The notes beneath the pieces are model-generated. The model was not told the DNA's origin, made no database searches, and worked only from the letters and a program-made list of their open reading frames with translations. 9,198 bases of DNA, taken from Firm-04 sp964479595. GTDB lineage: Bacteria; Bacillota; Clostridia; Oscillospirales; Ruminococcaceae. The number at the start of each line of letters is the position of its first letter. Positions within the stretch are counted from its first letter, which is position 1. Below are positions 1-7,040 of this stretch, one piece after another. Location: assembly GCA_964479595.1 (NCBI GenBank), contig CAYZMU010000042.1:1-9198 (forward strand). The letters run 5' to 3'. The translations under genes were made by a program, and so were the position numbers.

Positions 1-1106
1 ATGGCGAAAAGCGGAATGCTCACCACCAGCCCCGGCACCCCGAAGAGCCCGCCGCCGAGCAGACAGGCGAAAAGCTCCCAGAACGCCGGCAGACCGATGG
101 AACTGCCGACAATGTGCGGGTCGAGGAAATTGCAGTCAAACTGCTGCAGAACAATAATGAAAATGAGAAAATAAATGGCCTTGACCGGGTTCTCCATCAG
201 CACGATGAGGTCGCAGACAATCGCGCCGCAAATCGGGCCGAAGTAGGGTATCAGGTTCGTGATGCCGACAATCACCGCAATCAGCACGGTGTAGGGCATT
301 TGCAGAATCGTGTTGCCGATAAAGCAGAGCATGCCGATAATCGTGGAATCGATGATTTTGCCCAGCACCGCCGTGCTGATGGTGCGCCCCGCCTCAGTGA
401 GCTGGGTGTGAATCCATTTAGCGGTTTTGGGCTTTGCCACGGCGTAGAGCACCTGCTTGAACTGCCTGCCGAAGCGCTCCTTGCTGATGAGCACGTAGAG
501 CGCGATGATGGAACCCGCGACCGCGTTGTAGACAATGCCGATGAGCCCCGAGACGCCGCTGGTGAGCGCGGTAATGAGCTTCTGGGTGAGGTCCGCGGCG
601 TCAAACTCCGATTCGGAGAACTGTTCGCTCATGGAATTGACAATATCGAGCAGGCGGCTGTCGCTTTCGAGGAATTTGCCCGCCTCGCTCCGGATAAACT
701 CGATATAAGAGGGGATCTTGCGGATGAAGGTGGAAATGCCGTCCAAGACCTGCGAAAAGGTCACGCTGACGAGCAGCACGACCGCGCCGAGAAACAGCAG
801 CAGCATCCCGAAGGCGCTGACACAGCGCATTGTGGTCTTGAGCTTAGGGTGCTTTTCCACCTGTTTGGCAAAAAGTTTAAGCAAATGCCGTTCCGCCCAG
901 CTCACGGCGGGCGAGAGCAGAAACGCGAAGACAAGCCCCGTCAGGACCGGCGAGAGTGCGTCCGCGATTTTGCGAAGCAGCGCCCCGACTTTGTCGATGT
1001 GCATGAGGCAGAACGCGAACAGAATGCACCCGCACAGCACAAACAGCAGCGTCAGCGGGCGCGTTTGCGAAAGCTCCAGGGGCTCGTTTTGGCGGCGTTT
1101 CCTCAT
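1..1106 (-). CDS. AI-2E family transporter (PF01594), C-terminus cut by window edge
   Basis: This is a polytopic membrane protein. The visible 368 residues start at an ATG at 1104-1106, preceded by AAGGAG (1115-1120) with an 8-nt spacer; the frame is open to the window edge, so the end is missing. Hydrophobic segments lie near residues 18-35, 52-68, 98-116, 183-206, 252-267, 272-300, 309-321 and 341-366. A long soluble stretch (about 117-180) is typical of the family. Diagnostic motifs are GITNLIPYFGP (281-291), QQFD..FLDPHIVG (321-334) and GLPAFWELFACLLGGGLFG (338-356). Family members include TqsA, linked to autoinducer-2 export, and others reported as Na+/H+ antiporters, so the substrate cannot be read from sequence. 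It begins 15 nt after the LRR gene stop and is probably the last known member of the glmS operon. The family call is firm; the function is open. Confidence 0.92.
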   Translation of the reverse strand, partial: MRKRRQNEPLELSQTRPLTLLFVLCGCILFAFCLMHIDKVGALLRKIADALSPVLTGLVFAFLLSPAVSWAERHLLKLFAKQVEKHPKLKTTMRCVSAFGMLLLFLGAVVLLVSVTFSQVLDGISTFIRKIPSYIEFIRSEAGKFLESDSRLLDIVNSMSEQFSESEFDAADLTQKLITALTSGVSGLIGIVYNAVAGSIIALYVLISKERFGRQFKQVLYAVAKPKTAKWIHTQLTEAGRTISTAVLGKIIDSTIIGMLCFIGNTILQMPYTVLIAVIVGITNLIPYFGPICGAIVCDLIVLMENPVKAIYFLIFIIVLQQFDCNFLDPHIVGSSIGLPAFWELFACLLGGGLFGVPGLVVSIPLFA

Positions 1107-1114
1107 GTCTCCGG

Positions 1115-1120
1115 CTCCTT
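1115..1120 (-). promoter_or_regulatory. Ribosome binding site of AI-2E transporter gene
   Basis: AAGGAG reads on the minus strand 8 nt before the ATG. It lies directly after the stop of the upstream LRR gene (TGA at 1122-1124), in a 15-nt gap. It fixes the start at 1106 and suggests coupled translation. Confidence 0.8.
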
Positions 1121-1121
1121 T

Positions 1122-2693
1122 TCACTTGTCCTCATTCGGGCTGTTATCTTCCGGGGTGTTATCATTCGGGCTGTTATCTTCCGGGATGTTATCATTCGGG
1201 CTGTTATCTTCCGGGCTGTCGTCTTCCGGGGCGGGCTCCAGCATACTCTTATAATTGGGGTCGGGCTCTTCCTCAGGCGGCGTCTGCTCGCGTTCCTTGC
1301 GCTTTTTGTCCGAACGCCGCAGCGCCCAGACCACCACACCGGTCGCAGCCAAAACTATCAACACCGCCGCGATAATCAGCAAGGTGCGCTTGCTCAGCCC
1401 GCTTTGTTTGAAAGCCACGCCGCTGTCCCGCGCGTAGGTAATCGCCGCGGAATCCGCCCGCCCTTTCAGCACAAAACCCTCCGCCGCGACGGGTTCCTCG
1501 GAATCCTCTTGGGAGCAGAACCCGATGGCATAGTCCCCGATTTCGGTGACACCTGAGGGCACGGAGAGTTCCCTGATACCCGTGCAGTCAAAAAAGGCGG
1601 CGCTGCCGATTTTGGTGACCGAAGAGGGGATTTGCAGCCCGGTCAGCCCCGCGCAGCCAAAGAAGGCGTATTCGCCGATTTCCCCGACGCTCTGCGGAAT
1701 CTCAAACGCCGTCAGTGCCACGCAGTCCGCCAGCGCGTAGGGGGCAATGCTTTTCAGCGCGGGGTAGTGCAGCGTCTTGAGCGACACGCATTCCGCGAAC
1801 GCGCCCTCGCCAATGGTATCAACCGAATCGGGAATGACGATTTCCTCCAGCGACAAGGCCCCGGAAAAGGCGTAATCCGAAATCATCGTGACCGAATCGG
1901 GGACAGTATAGCTTTTCGCCTCGTTCCCCGCGGGGTAAAAGAGCAGGTTCTTCTTCGCGGTGTCGTAGAGCGCGCCGGCGTCGTCGGTCGTGTAATAGGC
2001 GTTGCCCTCGTCGACAATGAATTCCTGTATCCCCGAGCAGGTCATCACCGCCATGGAGCGGATGTCGTTGACCGAGGCGGGGATTCGCAGCGAGGTGAGC
2101 GAGAGACAGCCCGAAAACGCGAGACTGCCGACCGTTTCGAGCGTTTCGGGGAGTACCACTTCCTCAAGCGCCCCGTCGCGATAGAACATATGGTCCGGCA
2201 AAGTCACCAAATCCTCGGGCAGCGTCACGGATTCCAGACTCAAACAGTTGGCGAGGCAGGACGGGCCGATTTCCTCGACAGAATCGGGAAAGTCAAGCTC
2301 CCTGAGCGCCGCGCAGCCGTAAAACGCGCCCTCGCCCACGCTCTCGAGCCCCCGCGGCAGCGTGATTTCGGTGAGCGCCGCGCACTGATAGAAGGCACCC
2401 TCGGCGATTTCCTTCATGGAACCTCCCTCAATGGTCACGCTCGTGAGCTTGTCGCAGCCCGCGAACGCCTCCTGCGAGATGCCGAGAATCGGGAAGCCGT
2501 CAATCGCCGCGCCGATGACAACTTTGGTAAGCCCCAGGTCCGCCCCGACGATACGCACCCCGCCGGTGACTTTCTCGTACGTGAGCGTCTGGTCCGTAAA
2601 GGTGTTGTCGTCTTCCTCCTCCGCGAAGGCTGTTACAGTCAGCGCCGTCACGCACGCGGCGGCGAGCGCCAAAATCCGAATCCCCCGGCGCAT
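1122..2693 (-). CDS. BspA-type leucine-rich repeat surface protein with TM anchor and acidic repeat tail
   Basis: This is a 523-residue secreted, membrane-anchored LRR_5 protein. The start is the ATG at 2691-2693 rather than an in-frame ATG 57 nt upstream: it gives a clean signal peptide (MRRG..., cleavage near AFA-EEE, residues 22-25) and has AAAGGA 7 nt upstream. Residues about 55-395 are repeats of the form IGxxAFxxCxxLxxxxIPxSV, with a non-repeat island at about 227-262 (YYTTDDAGALYD...LLFYPAG), as is common in BspA-like proteins. A closing unit (406-430, GFVLKGRADSAAITYARDSG) precedes the TM helix (about 437-457). The RRSDKKRK stop-transfer follows, then a 65-residue Pro/Asp/Asn/Glu-rich tail ending in pentapeptide repeats. 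By topology the LRR faces outside and the tail is cytoplasmic. The family is associated with adhesion and protein binding; the ligand is unknown. I see no sortase motif. Confidence 0.88.
   Translation of the reverse strand: MRRGIRILALAAACVTALTVTAFAEEEDDNTFTDQTLTYEKVTGGVRIVGADLGLTKVVIGAAIDGFPILGISQEAFAGCDKLTSVTIEGGSMKEIAEGAFYQCAALTEITLPRGLESVGEGAFYGCAALRELDFPDSVEEIGPSCLANCLSLESVTLPEDLVTLPDHMFYRDGALEEVVLPETLETVGSLAFSGCLSLTSLRIPASVNDIRSMAVMTCSGIQEFIVDEGNAYYTTDDAGALYDTAKKNLLFYPAGNEAKSYTVPDSVTMISDYAFSGALSLEEIVIPDSVDTIGEGAFAECVSLKTLHYPALKSIAPYALADCVALTAFEIPQSVGEIGEYAFFGCAGLTGLQIPSSVTKIGSAAFFDCTGIRELSVPSGVTEIGDYAIGFCSQEDSEEPVAAEGFVLKGRADSAAITYARDSGVAFKQSGLSKRTLLIIAAVLIVLAATGVVVWALRRSDKKRKEREQTPPEEEPDPNYKSMLEPAPEDDSPEDNSPNDNIPEDNSPNDNTPEDNSPNEDK
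1131..1220 (-). repeat. Three 30-bp tandem repeats coding for PEDNS/PNDNx pentapeptides
   Basis: Three nearly identical 30-bp units lie at 1131-1160, 1161-1190 and 1191-1220. Each is made of two related 15-bp halves, ctgttatcttccggg-like and atgttatcattcggg-like. On the minus strand they encode alternating PEDNS and PNDN(I/T) pentapeptides at the end of the LRR protein. Because 15 and 30 are multiples of three, copy-number changes would keep the reading frame. Confidence 0.93.
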
Positions 2694-2697
2694 CTCC

Positions 2698-3909
2698 CTA
2701 TCCTTTCTCCTTTTTGGAATCTTCCCGCTTTTTCTTTTTGTCACGCACAAGCGCGATGATGCCCAGAATCAAAATGACGCCCGCCAGCGCGAAACTCGCC
2801 GCAATCCCGACAATCCGCCCGGTGGAAAACGCCTGCTTGGTCGTTGTCTGCGCCGCCGTATCCGTCCCGGTCTCATCCGCCGCGGCTGTGGTCATCTTGC
2901 CCTCCGCGATAAACTTAAAATTGTTGCCGCTTTCTTTATCCGAAGCGTAGTTTTGCGCCTCCGAACCGACTTTTCCGTGAATGACAAAGTCCTTATCCGC
3001 AACCAAATTATTTTGCGAATCGATCTGATAGCCGAAAGCGGAATAGCCGATCCCCGTGAGCGTTTCCGGAATGGTGATTTCCTTCATCCTGGTCGCCGCG
3101 AACGCCGCCTGCCCGACACTCGTACAACTTGACGGAATCTCGAACGCGGAGAGCGCCGTCACCGCGAACGCCGCGTCGCCAATCTGCGTGACTTCGCCCT
3201 CCAGACGGACCGTGGCAAGCTGGCTGCAGCGGAAGAAACAGTAGGTCGGAATCTCCGTCACGCCTTTGGGCACGGTGATTTCTGTAAGCCCCGAGCAGTC
3301 CGTGAACGCCGCCTGCCCCAGAGAGGTGAGGTTTGCCGGCAGTGTCACCGAGGTGAGGGTTTTGCAGTAGCCAAAGCACGTGGGGCCAATCGCCGTCACT
3401 TCCTCCGGGACAACGACCGTTTGCGGTTTCGACGCGATGGGCCAGCGCGCCAGATACCGCCCCTCATCGGCGTAGAGCACGCCGTCCCTGCTCTCAAAAT
3501 AGCTGTCGGGGCTCTCCACGAGGAAACGCTCGAGCGCGGTGCATTCCGAAAAGGCGAACTCCCCCAGTGCCTCGAGCGAGGCGGGAAGCGTGACTTCCTT
3601 GAGCGTATAATTGCCCGCGAACGCGCTGTCGCCGAGCGCTATGACCTCCAGCCCGTCGATTTCCCCGGGAATAACCACTTCCGTGTCGCTGCCGGTGTAC
3701 GCCTCAATGCACGCCGCCTGAACCGTCTCGTCCTCCCGGCTCTTCAAAATGGTATATTGATAGTCCCCGCTGCTGAAATAGGCGTCTTCGGGGTCTAAAG
3801 CGGATTCGGGCGGGAGCGTCGCTGTTTCGTCCGCGAAAACCCGCGGCGTCAGAAGGACCGCCGCGGCAAGCAGGACACCTGCCCGCAAAAGAGAAGACTT
3901 TGCACGCAT
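2698..3909 (-). CDS. BspA-type leucine-rich repeat surface protein with C-terminal TM anchor
   Basis: This 403-residue protein has a signal peptide (residues 1-26, cleavage near VFA-DE). An LRR_5 region spans about 75-330 with repeats such as ALGDSAFAGNYTLKEVTLPASL (91-112) and SLGQAAFTDCSGLTEITVP (196-214). An island at 137-157 (YFESRDGVLYADEGRYLARWP) resembles the non-repeat insert in its downstream neighbour. A Thr/Ala-rich stalk (339-360) leads to a TM helix (about 364-388) and a KKKKR basic tail. The ATG at 3907-3909 lies 4 nt after the glmS stop, and its GGAG is formed by the last glmS codons, so translation is probably coupled. The next LRR gene starts 4 nt after its TAG. Both LRR proteins share the same architecture, but the tails differ. 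The likely role is cell-surface binding; the partner is unknown. Confidence 0.88.
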   Translation of the reverse strand: MRAKSSLLRAGVLLAAAVLLTPRVFADETATLPPESALDPEDAYFSSGDYQYTILKSREDETVQAACIEAYTGSDTEVVIPGEIDGLEVIALGDSAFAGNYTLKEVTLPASLEALGEFAFSECTALERFLVESPDSYFESRDGVLYADEGRYLARWPIASKPQTVVVPEEVTAIGPTCFGYCKTLTSVTLPANLTSLGQAAFTDCSGLTEITVPKGVTEIPTYCFFRCSQLATVRLEGEVTQIGDAAFAVTALSAFEIPSSCTSVGQAAFAATRMKEITIPETLTGIGYSAFGYQIDSQNNLVADKDFVIHGKVGSEAQNYASDKESGNNFKFIAEGKMTTAAADETGTDTAAQTTTKQAFSTGRIVGIAASFALAGVILILGIIALVRDKKKKREDSKKEKG

Positions 3910-3913
3910 GGAA

Positions 3914-5737
3914 TCACTCCACTGTTACGGATTTTGCGAGATTGCGCGGTTTATCGACATCATTTCCGCGCAGCACCGCCGCGTAGTAGGCAATCAGCTG
4001 CAGCGGCACGACCGTCGGCAAAGGCATCAGCAGGTCGTCCATACGCGGCACGGCGAAGTATTCATCCGCGACGTCGCTGTCGGGGCAATAGCCCTCCGCG
4101 CCGATGACAATCGTGTGCGCGCCCCGCGCCTTGACTTCCTTGATATTCGAAACGGTCTTGTCCAGCAGGTCGCTCTGCGTCGCCACCGCGATGACGGGCA
4201 TTCCGGAGCTGATAAGCGAAATCGTTCCGTGTTTTAACTCCCCCGCGCCGTACGCCTCGCTGTGAATGTAGCTGATTTCCTTGAGCTTGAGCGAGCCCTC
4301 CATGGACAGCGCGTAGTCAAGCCCGCGCCCGATGTAGAGCAGCGACTCGGTGTTTTTGAGATACGCGGCGATGTGCTTTAGTTCATCCTTTTTCTCTAAA
4401 ATCGCCGAAATCTTTTCCGGCGCGCTGAGCAGTTCCGCGGTCAGGCGCTCGCATTCCTCCCGCGAAATCGTCCCCTTGGCAAGCGCTAACTCAAACGCGA
4501 AGAGATACATCACCGAAATCTGCACGAGATACGCCTTTGTCGACGCCACCGCGATTTCGGGCCCCGCGTGCGTGTAGATGAGCATATCCGCCTCTCTGGC
4601 AATGGACGAGCCCTTCACATTGACAATCGCGAGCGTCTTGGCGCCCAAGGATTTCGCCAGCCGCATGGCCTCAAGGCTGTCCGCCGTCTCGCCCGACTGC
4701 GAGATGATGATGATTAAATCCCCCTCGCCGATAATCGGGGAGCGATAGCGAAATTCCGAGGCGATATCCACCGTGACAGGCACGCGCGCGAGCTTCTCAA
4801 TCACATATTTGCCGACCATGCCCGCGTGCATTGCCGTGCCGCACGCCACAATGAAAATGTTCTTGAAATGCCGGATGCTGTCCTTCGTGATGGAACACTC
4901 CGCGAGATTGGGCAGCCCGTGCTCCACGCGCGGGACAATCGTCTTGGTCAGCGCCTCGGGCTGCTCGTGGATCTCCTTGAGCATGAAATGTTCGTAGCCC
5001 TGTTTCTCCGCCGCGTCCATATCCCAGTCCGCGGTGAAGCGGCGCTTTGAAATCGGGTGAAAATCGCGGTCGAGAACCTCCACGGAATCGCTTTTGAGCA
5101 CCGCGATTTCCTCCGGCTCGAGCAGGTAGTAGTCTTTCGTGTAGCGCAGAATTGCCGGCACGTCCGAGGCGATGAAATTCTCCCCTTCCGACAGCCCCAC
5201 AATCAGCGGGCTGCCGCGCCGTACCGCGTAGATGGTGTCGGGGCGGTCCGCGAAGAGTATCCCCAGCGCGAAGCTGCCCTTGAGCCGCGCCATGGTGTCC
5301 GCAATCGCGCGCAGCGGGTCGCCGTCATAATGCTCGTCGAGCAGCTGTGCCACGACTTCCGTGTCCGTCTCCGAGACAAAAGTCCTGCCCTTTGCGAGAA
5401 GCTCCTTCTTGAGCGCCTTGTAGTTCTCGATAATGCCGTTGTGGACGATGGTGACATTTTTTCCGCCAATATGCGGGTGGGCGTTCTCCTCCGAGGGGAC
5501 GCCGTGTGTCGCCCAGCGCGTGTGCCCGATGCCGACGTGGCCGCGCGGCGTGCCCGTCTGCCGCATTTTCTCCGCCAAATCCGAAAGCTTGCCCTGCGCC
5601 TTGCGCAAAACAATCCCGCCGTCCTCAAAAACGGCGATTCCGGCGGAATCATACCCGCGGTATTCCAGCCGCTGCAGCGCGCTCATCAGGACCTCCGCGC
5701 AGTCTCGCTTTCCGACATATCCCACAATGCCGCACAT
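3914..5737 (-). CDS. glmS: Glutamine--fructose-6-phosphate aminotransferase (isomerizing)
   Basis: GlmS converts fructose-6-phosphate and glutamine to glucosamine-6-phosphate and glutamate in the cytoplasm, the committed step to UDP-GlcNAc and hence to peptidoglycan. The length, 607 residues, is close to the E. coli enzyme (609). The N-terminal class II amidotransferase domain has the nucleophile Cys2 (MCGIVGYVG), RGYDSAG (28-34), GHTRWATHG (71-79), NGIIENY (100-106) and ETDTE (123-127). Two SIS domains follow, with ISQSGET (345-351), STKAY (399-403) and ELKHGT (500-505, the ring-opening His region). The conserved C-terminal PRNLAKSVTVE holds the catalytic-type Lys602. The ATG at 5735-5737 has GAAAGGA (5746-5752) 8 nt upstream. 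It starts 30 nt after the DUF1015 gene, which leaves no room for a glmS ribozyme. All key residues that I checked are present, so the enzyme should be active. Confidence 0.98.
   Translation of the reverse strand: MCGIVGYVGKRDCAEVLMSALQRLEYRGYDSAGIAVFEDGGIVLRKAQGKLSDLAEKMRQTGTPRGHVGIGHTRWATHGVPSEENAHPHIGGKNVTIVHNGIIENYKALKKELLAKGRTFVSETDTEVVAQLLDEHYDGDPLRAIADTMARLKGSFALGILFADRPDTIYAVRRGSPLIVGLSEGENFIASDVPAILRYTKDYYLLEPEEIAVLKSDSVEVLDRDFHPISKRRFTADWDMDAAEKQGYEHFMLKEIHEQPEALTKTIVPRVEHGLPNLAECSITKDSIRHFKNIFIVACGTAMHAGMVGKYVIEKLARVPVTVDIASEFRYRSPIIGEGDLIIIISQSGETADSLEAMRLAKSLGAKTLAIVNVKGSSIAREADMLIYTHAGPEIAVASTKAYLVQISVMYLFAFELALAKGTISREECERLTAELLSAPEKISAILEKKDELKHIAAYLKNTESLLYIGRGLDYALSMEGSLKLKEISYIHSEAYGAGELKHGTISLISSGMPVIAVATQSDLLDKTVSNIKEVKARGAHTIVIGAEGYCPDSDVADEYFAVPRMDDLLMPLPTVVPLQLIAYYAAVLRGNDVDKPRNLAKSVTVE
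3917..3920 (-). promoter_or_regulatory. Ribosome binding site inside the end of glmS
   Basis: GGAG is formed by the final Val-Glu codons of glmS and sits 7 nt before the ATG of the first LRR gene. The junction reads GTGGAG-TGA-TTCC-ATG on the minus strand. Placing the SD in the upstream coding sequence ties LRR translation to glmS translation. Confidence 0.72.
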
Positions 5738-5745
5738 ATTGCTGT

Positions 5746-5752
5746 TCCTTTC
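5746..5752 (-). promoter_or_regulatory. Ribosome binding site of glmS
   Basis: GAAAGGA on the minus strand lies 8 nt before the glmS ATG. It sits in the 30-nt gap after the DUF1015 stop (TAA at 5768-5770). I see neither a promoter nor a terminator in this gap. Confidence 0.75.
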
Positions 5753-5767
5753 TCTATCATGCTTCTT

Positions 5768-6988
5768 TTAACGAATCCGTCTGCACTCCATGTAATAGCG
5801 CTTGTCCGCCGCCTGTCCCATTGAGAAACTCTTGCGCGGCAGCGTGCCCTGACGCCGCACCGCCTCAAACAGCCCGGATTTGGGCATGGCGGGCAGCAGA
5901 ATCCCGACCGCGTCAGGCGCCTGCGCGAGTCTGGCGAGCGTGTCCTCGCCGTGAATGTAGTCCACGGTACCCGCGTGATTTTGCAGCCACCGGTCGAGGT
6001 AATCCTGCACATCGCCCACGGCGCTGCCAAAGGGGGCCGGGAAGGCGTATTTGCGCGTTTTCCCGCCGTGCAGAATCTCCACCTCGCGCGTGTTTTCAGC
6101 AACCTCGCCGTCTTGGCAAAGGTCCTTTAGGAACGCGTCCGCGTCCACGCCGCGCAACACCCTGTGAATCGGCTCAAAGACCAGCGCGGGACTGTGCAGG
6201 TTCACAAGTTCACAGAGCGCCCACCGCAGCGGCTCACGCTCGGTCGGCTCGCCGGGGTGCGCCGCCTTCCATTCCTCATAAAGCGCCTTGGCGGCCGCGA
6301 GGGAATGGTTGCCGTCGCCCACGGCGTACACAAGCGGGTTTTCGGGGTCCGTCTGCCGCTGCAGCGCCGCCAGTGCCGCCAGCACAGCCGCCTGTTCGTC
6401 CGCGCTCAGCAGCCGCCCCTGTACGCGTCCGCCCCCGCGCAGCAGCTCCGTATCATAAAGCAAATCGCCGTGACTTGCCGACAGCGGTTCAATCACCGTT
6501 TTCTCCGGGTCGTCAATCAGCAGCATGACGTGCGACGCCTCTAAGACCGCGCCGCGGCGTATCTCCTCGCGCTTGGGGATCCGCTCCCGGACCGTCGCCT
6601 CCGTCGCGCGCACGAGCGTCTTGGATTCGGGCGTAAAATCGTAGTTTTCCAGATCAATCCGCCCGACGATCCCTTCCCGGATCTTGCCGTCGGACTGCTC
6701 GCGCCGCACATAAATCATCGCGTCTTTATATTCCGCGAAAATCCCCGCGGACAGATACGCGCGCATGGTTTCGTGAATGGCGTCCACGCGCGCGGAAACA
6801 TCGCTCTCCCCGAGATAGACCTCCGGCAGAATCAGCCGCAGCGTGGAGGGATTTTCCCCCACCTCGCGCGCGGTTTCCTCCCAGAATTCGGGCTCGGAGG
6901 TGTGCTGGTCGCAGGCGGGAACGCCCCAGACCTTCGTTATCGTTTTGGGCAGCAGAATGTCCGCCGCCGCAAAGGGTACCTCACGCAT
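5768..6988 (-). CDS. DUF1015 family protein (PF06245)
   Basis: This 406-residue cytoplasmic protein belongs to an uncharacterised family that spans its whole length. Family-like segments are KVWGVPACDQHTSEP (19-33), the long central RATEATVRERIPKREEIRRG (127-146) followed by the SHVMLLIDDP strand (152-161), YAVGDGNHSLAAAK (221-234), FEPIHRVL (271-278) and the C-terminal GTLPRKSFSMGQA (381-393). I see no signal peptide or TM helix. In many clostridia members of this family sit next to serine biosynthesis genes; here it instead opens the glmS unit. The DGNHS/DGHHR-type motif recalls the GxxR-type motif of ParB/SbnI-like nucleotide-binding folds, which is an inference only. The ATG at 6986-6988 has GAAAGGTG 9 nt upstream. 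The family assignment is strong; the biochemical role is unknown. Confidence 0.9.
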   Translation of the reverse strand: MREVPFAAADILLPKTITKVWGVPACDQHTSEPEFWEETAREVGENPSTLRLILPEVYLGESDVSARVDAIHETMRAYLSAGIFAEYKDAMIYVRREQSDGKIREGIVGRIDLENYDFTPESKTLVRATEATVRERIPKREEIRRGAVLEASHVMLLIDDPEKTVIEPLSASHGDLLYDTELLRGGGRVQGRLLSADEQAAVLAALAALQRQTDPENPLVYAVGDGNHSLAAAKALYEEWKAAHPGEPTEREPLRWALCELVNLHSPALVFEPIHRVLRGVDADAFLKDLCQDGEVAENTREVEILHGGKTRKYAFPAPFGSAVGDVQDYLDRWLQNHAGTVDYIHGEDTLARLAQAPDAVGILLPAMPKSGLFEAVRRQGTLPRKSFSMGQAADKRYYMECRRIR

Positions 6989-6997
6989 TTTTTACCG

Positions 6998-7005
6998 CAC
7001 CTTTC
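6998..7005 (-). promoter_or_regulatory. Ribosome binding site of DUF1015 gene at the extreme 5' end of the mRNA
   Basis: GAAAGGTG lies 9 nt before the ATG. From the promoter spacing the predicted transcription start is about 7005, so the SD would sit at the first bases of the transcript and the leader would be only about 16-17 nt. Confidence 0.65.
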
Positions 7006-7011
7006 TATGAT

Positions 7012-7040
7012 ATTATAACACAACGGGCGGTAAATGTCAA
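7012..7040 (-). promoter_or_regulatory. Perfect-consensus sigma-A promoter for the DUF1015-glmS-LRR-LRR-AI-2E unit
   Basis: On the minus strand TTGACA (7035-7040) and TATAAT (7012-7017) are separated by exactly 17 nt, and the -10 is preceded by TGT, an extended -10 (TGn). The -35 overlaps the prmA stop codon (7037-7039). The predicted start site is near 7005. I see no operator-like inverted repeat around it and no terminator after prmA, so read-through from mrp-prmA is also possible. Confidence 0.88.

Noticed and set aside
1131..1220. CRISPR-like array of 30-bp repeats
   Set aside because: The units are directly adjacent without spacers, split into 15-bp halves, and are in frame with the LRR protein.
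114..1556. Long plus-strand open frame of 480 codons
   Set aside because: It lies opposite the AI-2E and LRR genes and is rich in Arg, His, Gln and Asp without domain-like composition. It arises from the GC-rich third positions of the minus-strand genes, and its tail region follows the LRR repeat DNA.
2694..2750. Upstream in-frame start for the second LRR gene (19 extra residues)
   Set aside because: It would bury the signal peptide behind a highly basic leader and overlap the upstream gene by over 50 nt. The internal ATG has a good SD and a clean signal sequence.
1632..2759. Plus-strand open frame of 375 codons
   Set aside because: It is antisense to the LRR repeats. The periodic composition is the mirror of the LRR code, and it has no convincing SD or known motif.
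5057..6528. Plus-strand open frames opposite glmS and the DUF1015 gene
   Set aside because: Strong motif evidence for both minus-strand proteins makes these shadows; the translations are Arg/Pro/Ala-rich.
6989..7036. Terminator between prmA and the DUF1015 gene
   Set aside because: No stem with a following T-run is visible in the 48-nt gap; it is filled by the promoter and the ribosome binding site.
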